From the NCBI GenBank assembly GCA_030144725.1, contig JASKMD010000022.1, forward strand, positions 1 through 64,000: a stretch of 64,000 nt of DNA, in the 5' to 3' direction. The position numbers were made by a program, and so were the translations under genes. This stretch comes from Haematococcus lacustris (Eukaryota; Chlorophyta; Chlorophyceae; Chlamydomonadales; Haematococcaceae). Each line of letters opens with the position of its first letter. Position 1 is the stretch's first letter. A model generated the notes under the pieces. That model saw only the letters and a program-made list of their open reading frames with translations, searched no databases and had not been told where the DNA came from. Below are positions 44,718-56,222 of the stretch, in pieces.

Positions 44718-46418
44718 ATGCTTTTGCTCTTGCGCCCCAGCCGGTCTCATCAGCCCTCCATGCAGGCAGAAATGCAGCCTTGCAATACTGTGGCTAGCAT
44801 CTTCGACATGCAATGTTTCACTGCTCGTCGGCCTGCTGCTAATGCTGGTGTACCCCAGTCTGCTTGCTTGCAGGAGGCTGGTCCCCAGCCTGCAGGTGGG
44901 TCTACAGGTCCGCATGCTTTTGCTGCAGCCCTTATAGGTAGTGGCACCTTTGCTGCCCAGCCTGCTGCTCAGCCTGCTGCTCAGCCTGCTGCCCAGCCAG
45001 TTATGCACAGTGTTGCTGCTGTTGCACCCAGTCTGCTTGCTTGCAGGAGGCTGGTCCCCAGCCTGCAGGTGGGTCTACAGGTCCGTATGCTTATGCTGCA
45101 GCCCATGAAGGTAATGGTACCTCCGCTGCCCAGCCTGCTGCCCAACCTGTTGTGCACAATGCTCCATGCACTTCTGCTGCTGCTGCATCTGCTGCACGTG
45201 TTGCATTCACTGCTGCACCAGCCACAGTGGCCCAAAGTGCTCCTGCCTCTGGCAGGACTCCCGTAGGACAGAGCCCTAGTAGGCCTGTCCCCAAGCCATC
45301 AGCATCTATTGCTGCAATCCGTCAAAAGTATGCTGGGATAGCTGGTGGCTCTGCCCCACTCCCACCTGCTGCTGTGCCTCTGGCACCAGACACTGTGGTG
45401 CACTCCCACAGGGGCTTGCCCCCTGTTGAGCGTTGGTCTGTTAACAGCCTTGCTCAGGGTAAAGGTGCTGTCACCTTCCTTAAGGATCTGGAGGTGCACT
45501 GTGCTAACAATAACCTTGATCCTGCCCTTGCACTGCCATCCTCATGTTCAAGTCCATCAGGTATTCAGATGCCTTGACACACAGTGGGTATACCCCATGG
45601 GACTCTCTTTGCAAGCACTTCATTGAGATGGTAGGGGAGGACTGTGACTGACCTTAACCATGCTCATGGCCAGCTAATGAACTCTGCTGTGCATGTCTGT
45701 GCAAGTGTGACCCTGCAGGAGTACATTACAAACTTCAGCAATACCATCACTATGTGTGGTACAAGGGTGCATGAACATGGCATTGACTGTGGTCACTGTT
45801 TAGAGGGGCCTCACCCCCCAACTGGCCCAGTGGCAAAGGACCTCATGTCCTTGGCACACCCCACTCTTGACAATGTTGTTGCGTCAGCCATAGACAACCA
45901 CAAGCATTGTACCTGCTGCTGGTTCTGGGGTCACCCCAGGCAAGTGTGGTGGTGTTAGTGTTGTGGCTGCTGTTCGCTCGCAGATCGCCGCCGTCCGGGC
46001 AGCCCTCACTCTCACTCCGCGCCGGTGGCGCTGGTGGCTCCGCCGCTCCCCGTGCCTACCCTGCAGCGCCCACGGCTCCACCGTCTGCTGCCCCGCCTAC
46101 CGCGGTATGATGTGTTTTTGGGTGATGACTGGCTGTATGCTGTAACCCCACACACTCATTCATCGGCACCGACTTTGCTGTCAAGCACGCATTGTCATAG
46201 AGCTTGTACTCCAAAGCTCATCAGTGGCTGCTGGCTGCACACTTCTTGTGTGTCACTAGTACCACACACTCTTTCATCAGCTCTGCATTTGCTGCTATGC
46301 CCCAGGTGGCTCTGCCCCAGGTCCTAACCAGAACCGCAATGGCCCTGGTGGCCGCGGAGGCCGTTCCGGCAAGGGTGGTGCTGGTCGCAATGGCGGCCGT
46401 GGTGCCGGTCAGCGCTAG
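44718..46418 (+). pseudogene. gag region, rearranged and frameshifted
   Basis: A Gag-like sequence is spread over several frames. An Ala/Gln/Pro-rich N-terminal segment contains a tandem duplication (segments starting at 44861 and 45033, 172 bp apart, not a multiple of three) that shifts the frame. A stretch resembling a retrotransposon capsid (TLQEYITNFSNTITMCGT, about 45712-45765) is in another frame. 46100-46310 contains out-of-order pieces similar to the element's own protease (YDVFLGDDWL; THSF-like repeats). A Gly/Arg-rich tail (RNGPGGRGGRSGKGGAGRNG, from about 46335) ends at TAG 46416-46418. No intact Gag can be read. Confidence 0.7.
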
Positions 46419-49400
46419 GGTGTTGCCCTGTCAGGTAGCCAGACCTGTACTGTGGTACCCACATGTTCTGCTGCTGATGAACTTAAGACTGTACTCTGTG
46501 GTACTGCTCAAGAGGAGGGATCACTGCACTTCCTGTTTGCTGGCACTGTCAATGGGCATCAGGCCCGTTTCTTGTGTGATACTGGCGCCACACACTCCTT
46601 TGTCAGCACTGCCTTTGCTCTGAAGCATGCACTGCTGCTGTCTGCTCTACCCAAAGCACAGCAGTGGTCCCTTGCTGACAATCCCACTTTATCATGCCAT
46701 CAATTTGCTGCTGTAGACCTGTGTCTGCCTGGCCACTGTGCCACATGCAAGCTGACGGTCATGCCTAGCTTCGTGCAGGGTTATGATGTGCTTCTGGGTG
46801 GTGACTGGTTGTTTGCCAACAAGGCTATCCTTTCTTATGAGGGTAAAACCCTTTCCCTTTCTGCTGCTGGCAAGACTGCTGTGACTCTGCCATGTCCTGT
46901 TGTGGCAGCCCCTAAGTATGTTGGGCAATGTTCTGCTGTAAGACCAACCTTTGCATTCTTAATCAATGCTCTCAAAGCCAAACCTGAGTTAATCTCAGCT
47001 ACCCAGGCGTCCAGGTGGCTCCTTAAAGGTGGCCGTGCTGTGGTGGCTCTAGTCATGGCTGAAGGCTCAGCCTCTGCCAGTCCTGGTACACCCAGTGACC
47101 AAGACAACCCACACATACCTGCAGCTATCAAAGCTGAGCTGCAAACCCTACTCCATGAGTACAGTGATGTATTCAAACCACTCACTGATACACCCCCTGA
47201 ACGTCCTGTGGGTCATACCATACCCCTTGTCCCTGACGCCCGTCCACCTGTGACCCCCATGTACCGCCTCAGTAAACCTGAGCAAGAGGAGCTCAAGAGA
47301 CAGATCCAGGACTACCTGAGCAAAGGTATGATTGAGCCCAGCTCCTCCCCCTATGCTGCACCCATCCTGTTTGTGCAGAAGAAGTCAGGTGAGCTACGTA
47401 TGTGCATTGACTACCGTCAGCTCAACAAGCTCACACTACGTGACCAATACCCCCTGCCCAGGATTGATGATCTGTTTGACAGGTTGTCAGGGTGTTCTGT
47501 CTTCTCCTCCCTTGATCTACAAGCTGGCTACCACCAGATCAGGATCACCCCTGAGGACGTCCCCAAGACTGCCTTCAGGACTCCTGAAGGTCACTTCCAA
47601 TTCAAGGTGCTGTCCTTTGGCCTGACCAATGCCCCGGCCACCTTCCAGCGTGTCATGAATGATGCTTTTGCACCTGTCCTGGGCAAGTGTGCACTAGTGT
47701 ACCTAGATGACATACTGGTCATGTCTAAGTCTCTACCTGAGCACCTGCAGCACCTACGCCTTGTCTTTGACCTGCTGCGTAAAAACAAACTGTATGCCAA
47801 GATGTCCAAATGTGAGTTCATGCAGCTCACCCTCAGGTTTCTTGGGCATGTGATCTCAGCTGGTGCCATCTCTGTGGACCCTGATAAGGTGAGGGCCATT
47901 GTTGACTGGCCTGTCCCTTCATCCCTGACCCAACTGCAGTCCTTCCTGGGTGCTGCCAACTTTGTGCGCAAGTTTGTGCAAGGCTTCAGTGCCATCTCAG
48001 CACCCCTTACTGATCTGTGTGGCAAGCTCAGTGCCACCTTTCCATGGCACTCCTGGCCTGACCATGAACGTCTTGCCTTCTATGAGCTCAAAGCTGCTGT
48101 GGCTAACGTGCCTATGCTGCGCCTGCCAGATCACACCCAACCCTTCCAGATGTACTGTGATGCCTCACTCCAAGGAGTAGGTGCAGTCCTGATGCAGGAT
48201 GGGTATCCCCTTGCCTATTTGAGCAAGAAGTTGTCCTCTGCTGAGGTCAACTACACCACAGGTGAGCAAGAGATGCTTGCTCTTGTCACCGCATGCAAGG
48301 AATGGCGTTGCTACCTTGAAGGTGTGCCATTCACTCTGTTCACTGACCATAAGCCTTTGATTTCACTGCCTACACAGAAAAATCTGTCTAGGCGTCAGGC
48401 TAGGTGGATGGAACTGCTCTCTAGGTTTGACTTTAAACTAGAGTATATTCCTGGTCCTGTCAACCCAGCAGACCCTTCATCCCGGTTAATTACTGGCCTC
48501 CAGGAAAGTGCCACTGTGTGTGCAATGCTCACCAGAAGGCGGGCCCAACTTTCCCGTGAGGGGGAGGGAGCTAGTGTGGCTAGAGCCCTTGAGGCCAATG
48601 CCCCTGCTGCAGTCACTGCGAAATCCTCCTCAACTCCAGAAATTACTGAAAATACTACTGATACAAGCCATAACAGGGACTTTGTTCCCTTGGTCACCTG
48701 TACATCTGACACCTCAGTGCACTATCCTGCGGCTCCTGCCCATCCTCTGGGTTTGTCTGATCAACTCATCCAAGGATACCGGCTTGACCCTGCGTTTAAT
48801 GCTGAAGCTGATCTGTCCAGCATGTACCAGGACACACATGGCCTATGGCGGCTCACTAGTAAGGATAAGGTAGTGGTTCCCAATGACTCTGAGCTGCGCA
48901 ACCACATCTTGCACGAGATGCATGATGCAGTCTATTTAGGTCATGTGGGTATCAGTAAAACCTTGGAACGTGTGTCACGTGTGTTTTGGTGGAACACAAT
49001 GCGTGCTGACGTCAGGTACTATGTGTCCACATGTGATGCCTGTCAACGTGACAAGGCGTCTACTCTCAAGCCAGGTGGCCTACTCAACCCTCTGTCTATA
49101 CCTGACTACCGCTGGGAGTCTGTGTCCATGGACTTCATTACCAAGCTACCCTCTGGGTCACATGGGTATGATGCTATCTGTGTCTTTGTGGACAGGCTCA
49201 GCAAGATGGTTCACTTTGTGCCCTGCCGTGAGGACCTGAAGGCACGCCGTTTTGCACAACTGTTCATTGACCATGTGTACAAACTGCATGGCATGCCTGC
49301 TGAGCTGATCTCTGACCGGGGCTCACTGTTCACCAGTGTGTTCTGGCGGGAGGTCATGAGGCGCTGTGGCTCTAAGCCTGCCCTCTCATCATCTTATCAT

Positions 49401-50176
49401 CCACAGTCTGATGGCCAGACAGGGAGGTATAACCGTGTGTTAGAGGAGATGCTCAGGCACTACATCTCACCTACTCAATCTGACCGGCCTGACTACTTAG
49501 CCTTGGCTGAGTTTGCTGTCAACAACTCGTGGCAGGAGTCCATCCAATCCACTCCCTTCCTGGTCAACACAGGTCAGTCCCCTGTGACTTTGGCCTACTT
49601 GATCTGCCTTATGGGGGCCGTTGTCCCTCTGCTCATGCCTTTACCCGCTGGTGGCAGGATGCTGTTGCCAATGCCAGGAAGTGCATGGCTGCAGCCCAAT
49701 CCCGTCAGGCTGCCTATGCCAATAAGGCCAGGCGTGACGTTGAGTACAAGGTGGGCCAGAAGGTGTTGCTCAGCACCAAGAACCTCAAGCTTCAGCCTGG
49801 GAAGGCTCGTAAGCTCATACCTAGGTATGTGGGTCCCTTTGAGATCCTGCTTCTGGTTGGTGCAGTAGCTGTCAAGCTAGACCTGCCTGCCAGCATGAGC
49901 CGTCTGCACCCTGTCTTCCATGTGTCACTCATCAAGCCTTACACTGGCACTGATGTTGGCTTCATGCCACCTCCTGTGACATGGATGGATGAGACCCCTG
50001 TGTACTATGTCGAACGTTTGCTTGACCACAAGGGTGTCAAGGACAACAAAGCCAGTTACTACCTGGTGCAGTGGGAGGGCTATGACTCCACTCACAACAC
50101 CTGGGAGCCCAGGTCCAACCTGACTGACTGTGACAAGGTCTTGGCTGAATACAATGCTATCCATCATCTTAAGTAA
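46419..50176 (+). pseudogene. pol polyprotein (PR-RT-RNaseH-INT-chromodomain), frameshifted
   Basis: The frame is open from the gag TAG to 49868; numbering is from 46452. Aspartic protease motif DTGATHSF is at residues 43-50, RT with YLDD at 417-420, RNase H starting at Asp570 (CDASLQGVGAVL), integrase HHCC zinc region in 49000-49070, and DDE positions Asp894, Asp955 and residue 991. The last is Gly (DGQTGRYN) instead of the expected Glu, a single GAG-to-GGG change. Near 49595-49615 reading must shift from frame 0 to frame 2 (one base lost), after which GPF (RYVGPFEIL) and a chromodomain (YYLVQWEGYDSTHNTWEP) follow to TAA at 50174-50176. Family identity is certain; integrase activity is very unlikely. 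Pol is in the same frame as the gag tail, separated by one UAG. Confidence 0.93.
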
Positions 50177-50395
50177 GTCCCCTGCATGCATGCTGCCGCG
50201 CTGCTGCACTGAGGCACTCTCTTCTCTGTGCTTACAAAGCATATGGTTATATATTACAATTCCCCTATTACAGTTGGTCTCTGACCACACCCAGCTTTGA
50301 CCTGGCTCTACCTTCATGGTACCCAGTAGCTGACCAAGTGAGACCTAGGTCTTGCGAGTCTCGGGTTTAACCTGAGGCGGAACGGGCATCCCCTT

Positions 50396-50407
50396 GGGGG
50401 GGAGGAA
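50396..50407 (+). other. polypurine tract GGGGGGGAGGAA
   Basis: Purine run directly before the 3' LTR, the plus-strand priming site of reverse transcription. Confidence 0.85.
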
Positions 50408-50707
50408 TGTAAGGGCGCGCTCCGCGTAGTCCCTTAGTGTCGTCTGGGCTGTCGCGGTTAACCCGAGGCAGCTACAGGATATCGGTCACACCGCATTAGT
50501 GTGAGTTGGCAGGTTAAGCCTAGCAGCGTAAGCTGTGAGGACAACTGGTTCGATTCCAGGGGGCCCCGTTCTAAGCCCTAGCCTTCTCACGGTGGTGCCT
50601 TGTGGCCGACTGTTTAAGTACCCGCGGCTCGAGTGCCCTCGCGGCCGGCTCAGTGTTACATATGGTTCAAACGGTCCAACGTCGCCTTTATGAGGCTGCA
50701 CGTTACA
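50408..50707 (+). repeat. 3' LTR
   Basis: 300 bp, identical to 44034-44333 by base-by-base reading, followed by the ACTTG target duplication. Confidence 0.95.
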
Positions 50708-53700
50708 ACTTGGAGCGTACCTACAGCGCTTGTCTGTCTTCCCTACTGCCTTGATAGTGCCTCATCTTCACCAGCTGCCTGTTGCCTGAAGCTCACATGG
50801 TGACCAACTGCTTTAGTTATGTTGTATTGTGATCAGATGCCGTACTGCTCTGATGTTGCCCTATCATGCCCACTTTTGCAATGCATGACCACTGTTCCAA
50901 CATTGCACGTCTGCTTGCGCAATTCCACATGCCTACAGCAAGACCACCACAACCTTGCGCTGCACAACAGCATTCTGTTGCCGTATCTCTACATGCCTCC
51001 TGCAACTCCACCTACACTGACAACCTGCCACTGTGTCATGCAATCTGCTACCATGCCTTGATGTCTTGCTACCCTGTAACTGTCGTGCCCAATTTCAACA
51101 AAGTGATGTGTTGCGCTGTTGAACTGGGCTTTCACCATCCAATTGCCTTGCTGGCCTGCTGTCTTGCTGATGCCCAGGTTTGTCCCCTTCCTCAACTGCC
51201 ATCTCCATGCTACTACTACTGTTACCCTAGAACTGCTGCTGCCCTATTGCTGCTGGCATGCTGGCATGCTGGCATGTGACAAGTGCTGCTCCTCTGCTGC
51301 TACAGCCATGCTGACAGGCAGGCAGGGAGGCAGGCAGACAGACACGTAGGCAAAGAGGCAAGGAAGCAGCCAGGCAGGCAAGCAGGCAAGGGAGCAAGCT
51401 GGGAGGCAACAGGCTCAAGCTATACTGGTGCTGTTGCCCTCCTGATGCTGTGCTGCTGCTGCTGCTGCTGTGCTGCTGCTGCTGTGCTGCAGCTGGTGCG
51501 CTAATACGTTGCTATGCAACTGATGCGCTATTCTTGCTTTGCTCCTGTCTTGCTGCTCCTGCAACACTGATGCTGCTGCCGTACTGTTGCTGCCATGCTG
51601 GCATGCAGGGAGCACGCAGGCATGAAGACAGGCAGGGCCATCACGTTGAAGGACAGGCAAGCAAGCAATCAGATTGGCAGACATGAAGGCTCATTGCATC
51701 ACTGCCTGCTAATTTCAGACTGCTGCATGCCTGCTGTTATACCACCACATGCATTTTGCATTGCCTCCATGTGCATGATACTGCACCATAGCATGCTTGC
51801 TCGTACACCACCACGTGCCACATGCTGCTTCACACCTTGCATGCTATGCCTCACACTAATGTTGCTTTTCCTGCATTACAACCATGCTCATGCCGTCGTG
51901 CCTACTTGCAGATGATCCACTGCATGGTGCTTGTCACCCAGTCCATGACCATTGCTGCCTAATGTTTTGCATACTGTTGCTGTTACCTTTGCACACTCCT
52001 ACACCCTTGCAAGCCTGATGCTGCATCACAACATGTCAGATGCTGCACCACTACATGCTAGCTGCTTGACCAGTGCATGTCAAATGCTGCATCACTATAT
52101 GCTCGCTGCTGCACCATGGCACAGCTGCTTGTGCACCACTGCATGTTGTAGGAACCCAGGCAAGAAGAAGGCCATCTGACACAGCAATCAGAAGGAGGCC
52201 AGCTGAAGATGACTGTGGAGAAAATCAAGAAAGACATGGCTGTAAGTCACTAGCAGTTAGGAAAGTCAGCATTCATGCCAGTAGATACACACTAGGCAAG
52301 GTGATTAGGCAATGTTGTGATTGCAGGACATGAAGGAGCACATCGCCCAGATGGAGACCATGCAACCAAGGCTGGAGGAAATGCAGGCCAGCCTGGAAAA
52401 GTGGAAGGCATGATCGAAGGTATCCATGGGATAATGAAGCACAAATCAGAAGAAGAGGCACGGGCACGCCAGGTATGGCAGTCAAACCCAAACAGCATTG
52501 CTCCATGCCATGCAGTTAAAGTTTATGACAACGAGATAACATGAATCACATGGCTTTTGTAACAACATGCAGTATACGCCTTTCACGCACTCATGTGAGA
52601 TGGTCAGTTTCATGAACACCATGTTTCATGTTGTGGTGCATGTGCAGGGTGTGCAAGCACCTCTGCAGGCAAGCAGTGGTACTCAGTGGACACCAGCTGG
52701 CTACAGGCCGCTGCCCTTGAGGGTGTTCCAACTAGGGGAGGAGAAGGAGTTCCAAGCTGCAGTCATGGAAGATGGCTGTGCAGTGACAGTGGTCGGAGAT
52801 GCAACCATGCCCTCAGACCAGGAGCTGTGGGCGTTGTTGACCTTGGCCATGCATTACGCCAACGTCATCTTCAAGCAGTTTGCCACCCTGAAAGATGGGT
52901 CCATGCACGTCGTCAAGAGAAAGAAAGGAAACGTGCGTGTGTGTAGTAGAGATGCACACGCTACTTCATACTGCAACAGCAGCTATGTTCACAAAGTCAC
53001 GTCAACATGATCACAATCCCACCATACCACATGACCACAATGCCACCAAACATGCATGTACACAGTTGGGTTATGCGTGTTGCTTGTATGCAGGAGGTCA
53101 AGACAGACTATGGCTCATGGCAGCGCAAGCAGCTTCTCTTCACCAGCCCTCAGCAGGATGGCAGGCTAGCTGATGAGGTGTCCATGGCAGGCTTGCTGAA
53201 TGAGAGGCAGCTTGAGAAGTTCATCAACCTGGACTGTGACATGCAGCTACGCCATCTGGCTGCCATCAAGTGGGCCCAGGCCTGCTTGAAGCGGCTGCAG
53301 CTCAGGGCTCTGCAGCTGGTCACCTCACCTCTCCGTGGTGGCACTATCTTGTGCAACGATCCATATCATCAGCACGTGGGGGCACAACCGAAGAAGAAGC
53401 CAGCGACTGGTTTGGCGCCCGCTCAGGCCTTGCACGTCGATGTGCGGCCCGAGCTGACAGATGAAGAGAAAGCAGCTCGAGCAGCCCAGCCACCTAGCTC
53501 TGACTCTGGCTCTGACTCTGATGCAGACCAACCCTCACCCCCCTGCCAAATGACAGCCACAACTCACCTTCCAGCCACTCCCTGCGCACCATCCAGCAGC
53601 CAAGCATCACATGGTGCTGGCCCCAGTGGACATGCATCCCCCAGGCGCCAACCCTCCCCCAAGCGTCACCTGTCTTCCAAGCAGCGAGCGTCCAAGAAGC

Positions 53701-54546
53701 AGCGCCCATTGCCAAAGCGTAAGGTAGCCAAGGTTGAACGTGATGGCATGGTGCTAATCATGGCCATGCAGCGTGTCAGCATCCTCCTCATTCTCAAAAG
53801 TCACAAATGGGTGAAGCTGGTCGAGAAGTACTGGGCCGGTGAGGGAACTAGTGAGCAATGCGACGCAGCCCTGGACCGGGCACTCAGCACCATGCCTGTC
53901 CAGGAGGTGAGGCGTGTGACCGTGGAAGCAGGTCAGGTGCTGGGGATGCGTGGGTACACGATCCATGCGGGGGATGAGGGCCAGCCCGGCACAGGGTCAG
54001 TGCGCGTGCACTTCTATGCGTCTACAGGGTTTCAGTCCGACACCACCTGCTACGTCTCTGAGTTTGGCCCTCTGTTCGACAGCTTGTGCCAGCCAACCAC
54101 AGAGCTCTGGGAAGGCAGCAACCCCAAGGTGTCAGCGTGGCAGGGGCCAGGAGCGGGCACATATGAGCCACGAGTCCTTTACAGCCCTCCACCTACAACA
54201 GAAGAGGACGCTATGTGGGTCCCAGATTGGCTGGATGAGTTCTCAGATGACACGCTGCAGCTGATGAAAAAGCAGTGTTATGCAGCAGCTGGAGTACAAG
54301 AGCCCACAGCAGACGCGGCAAAGTAGAGGAGGGGGGGAGGAAAAGCAACAGCCACCAAGCAGCAGGCTGCTGGTCGTCAGCCCAAGCGTGGGGGCCACAA
54401 GTGAGCCTAGAGATTGGATGGTGGCAGAGTGACCATGATTGAATTCGACATTGGGTGGCAGCTGAGGGACCATCAATGCAGCAATTCTGTTGGCAGTCAC
54501 AACATGAGAATGATAATGCGCTGATTGTAATGCGGTTTTCATGTCA

Positions 54547-54551
54547 TGTAA
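54547..54551 (+). terminator. putative TGTAA polyadenylation signal, right gene copy
   Basis: Mirror of 31483-31487. TGTAA follows the ancestral stop by about 145 bases; the assignment is inferred. Confidence 0.35.
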
Positions 54552-54734
54552 CCTGGTTGCAGCATGATACAAGCATTGCTGCATTGGTGCCTGCATCCAC
54601 GCTTGCATTAGTGCCAATAATAGTGCCTGCATCGTTACCTGTGCCATGGTACCTTTTTCTCCCGTACCATCGTGCATGTCGATTCAGACCTAACCCTACA
54701 ACACATCATGCCTCTCAACACCCGTTGCAGCAGC

Positions 54735-55206
54735 GTGACTGCAACCGTGACTGCACTCATGACTGCACCCGTGACTGCAGCCGTGACTGCACTGGTGACT
54801 GCACCCGTGACTGCACCCTTGACTGCACCCGTGATTGCACTCGTGAATGCACCCGTGACTGCATCCCTGACTGCACCCGTGACTGCACCCGTGACTGCAC
54901 TCGTGAATGCACTCGTGACTGCACTCGCGACTGCACTCGTGATTGCACTCGTGACTGCACTCATGACTGCACCCTTGACTGCACTCGTGAATGCACTGGT
55001 GACTGCACTCGTGATTGAACTCGTGACTGCACCCGTGACTGCACTCATGACTGCACTCGTGACTGTACTCGTGACTGCACTCGTGACTGCATCCGTGACT
55101 GCACTCGTGATTGCACTCGTGACTGCACCCGTGACTGCACTCGTGACTGCACCCATGACTGCATTCGTGACTGCACCCATGACTGCACCCGTGATTGCAC
55201 CAATCA
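54735..55206. repeat. 12-bp minisatellite, right-arm copy
   Basis: Mirror of 30783-31310, shorter by four units (48 bp). It ends at CA, which is duplicated by the adjacent MITE. Confidence 0.92.
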
Positions 55207-55551
55207 CACTCCTACAAATTAATCCCTGCGTCCTTCCCTGCGTGTTGACCGACCTTGTCCGATCGGGCTGAAAATTTGATAGATGGTAGTTTGCAGAAAA
55301 TAAAACATATTTTTCACGAAAAATATCTTTAGAAAAATCAAAGGCGGCTGCGCTGTGGCCCTGTGGCTAGAGTGCAGGGATAAGTGCATGGATAGGTTGT
55401 AGGCCACAGCGCAACAGCTTTTGGATTTTCAAATATTATTCTTGAAAAATATGTTTTATTTTCTGAAAACTGCCATCTATCAAATTTTCAGCCCGATCGG
55501 ACAAGGTCGGTAAAATGCAGGGACAAACGCAGGGACTAAATTGTAGGAGTG
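55207..55551. mobile_element. hairpin MITE, copy 1
   Basis: 345 bp beginning CACTCCTACAA and ending TTGTAGGAGTG, with the target duplication CA (55205-55206 and 55552-55553), present once at the left-arm mirror site. The terminal inverted repeats are imperfect and extend through most of the element, so it can fold as one long hairpin. No coding capacity. CACTC ends and a 2-bp duplication are shared with the 39711-43374 element. Confidence 0.92.
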
Positions 55552-56222
55552 CAATGAGGTTATTCAAGTTGTATGGCATGTGCAATCAATGAAGTTATTG
55601 AAGCCATGCAAACATCCAACCCGATTGCAGTTTGCGCTTGCGCCCTTCATTGCGCCATCTCAAATCGCTGCTCATTACATACCTTACAAATCCCTCGAGT
55701 GTGCACTCGTTGTCACCCGTGATGGAATTCTATGTTTCTCAGGTACGCTGAAATGGAATGACCAGACCGCGTATCCCATTTACCTCAATAGGTCATAGCG
55801 TAGGATTGCACCGTTCGATTGGCCGGCTTGCTCAGGATATGGTTAACACCAGCATGACAACCGCCAAAGGACCACTGGACGTTCCTACAATTCGTGTGTA
55901 CAACGGTAAGCATTGTGTACATAAAGGCTAGTAAGGCTCACCAACAAGCCTAACACCATGTGCCTCAGGTGCCTCTCAGCAGTCCTAGCACTTAGTTGCC
56001 TGCTTACATGAGCGACTACGCACTGGCCTGACATGTCAAAGCAACCTACAACCCAAGTGTTTAGGGTCAACCTCACATTTCCAGCCAGACTGTCACTAAC
56101 TTGCACAAGTGCCTAGCTCACAAATGACAACAGATCCAGTACAATACAACATATCTCCAAGTACCTTGCCCTTCACCCATTGATTGTGAGATCCACCAAC
56201 CCATTGATTCAATGGTATATGT
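55552..56222. other. non-coding right-arm segment
   Basis: Mirror of 30110-30781; no gene seen. Confidence 0.6.

Larger units (their letters stand above)
44034..50707 (+). mobile_element. Ty3/gypsy chromovirus-type LTR retrotransposon
   Basis: 6,674-bp element with 300-bp LTRs (44034-44333 and 50408-50707), identical by eye, with TG...CA ends and the 5-bp target duplication ACTTG (44029-44033 and 50708-50712). A TGG-initiated primer site lies two bases inside the 5' LTR and GGGGGGGAGGAA abuts the 3' LTR. The order protease, RT, RNase H, integrase and C-terminal chromodomain places it among Ty3/gypsy chromoviruses. Gag is scrambled, pol is frameshifted in the integrase tail and the third catalytic integrase residue is Gly. 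It sits in intron 5 of the right gene copy, in the gene's orientation; the mirror site is empty. Confidence 0.95.
38315..54326 (+). pseudogene. nine-exon gene, right-arm copy, disrupted
   Basis: Mirror copy of 31630-37369. Exons: 38315-38446, 38513-38631, 38717-38908, 39006-39442, 39559-39710 continued at 43375-43493, 52152-52241, 52327-52472, 52573-52932 and 53094-54326. It shares the exon-7 frameshift. In addition a 3,664-bp DNA transposon splits exon 5 after about residue 344, a 6,674-bp retrotransposon enlarges intron 5 to 8.66 kb, and a C-to-T change makes CAG into TAG at 54324-54326, removing the last 26 basic residues present in the left copy. Scattered missense differences exist (e.g. 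Val/Ala and Trp/Cys near the end of exon 9). A normal product is very unlikely. Confidence 0.7.

Noticed and set aside
46452..46454. GTG as the pol start codon
   Set aside because: The frame is open upstream to the gag TAG, and eukaryotic Pol is normally made from a Gag-Pol precursor; no independent start is supported.
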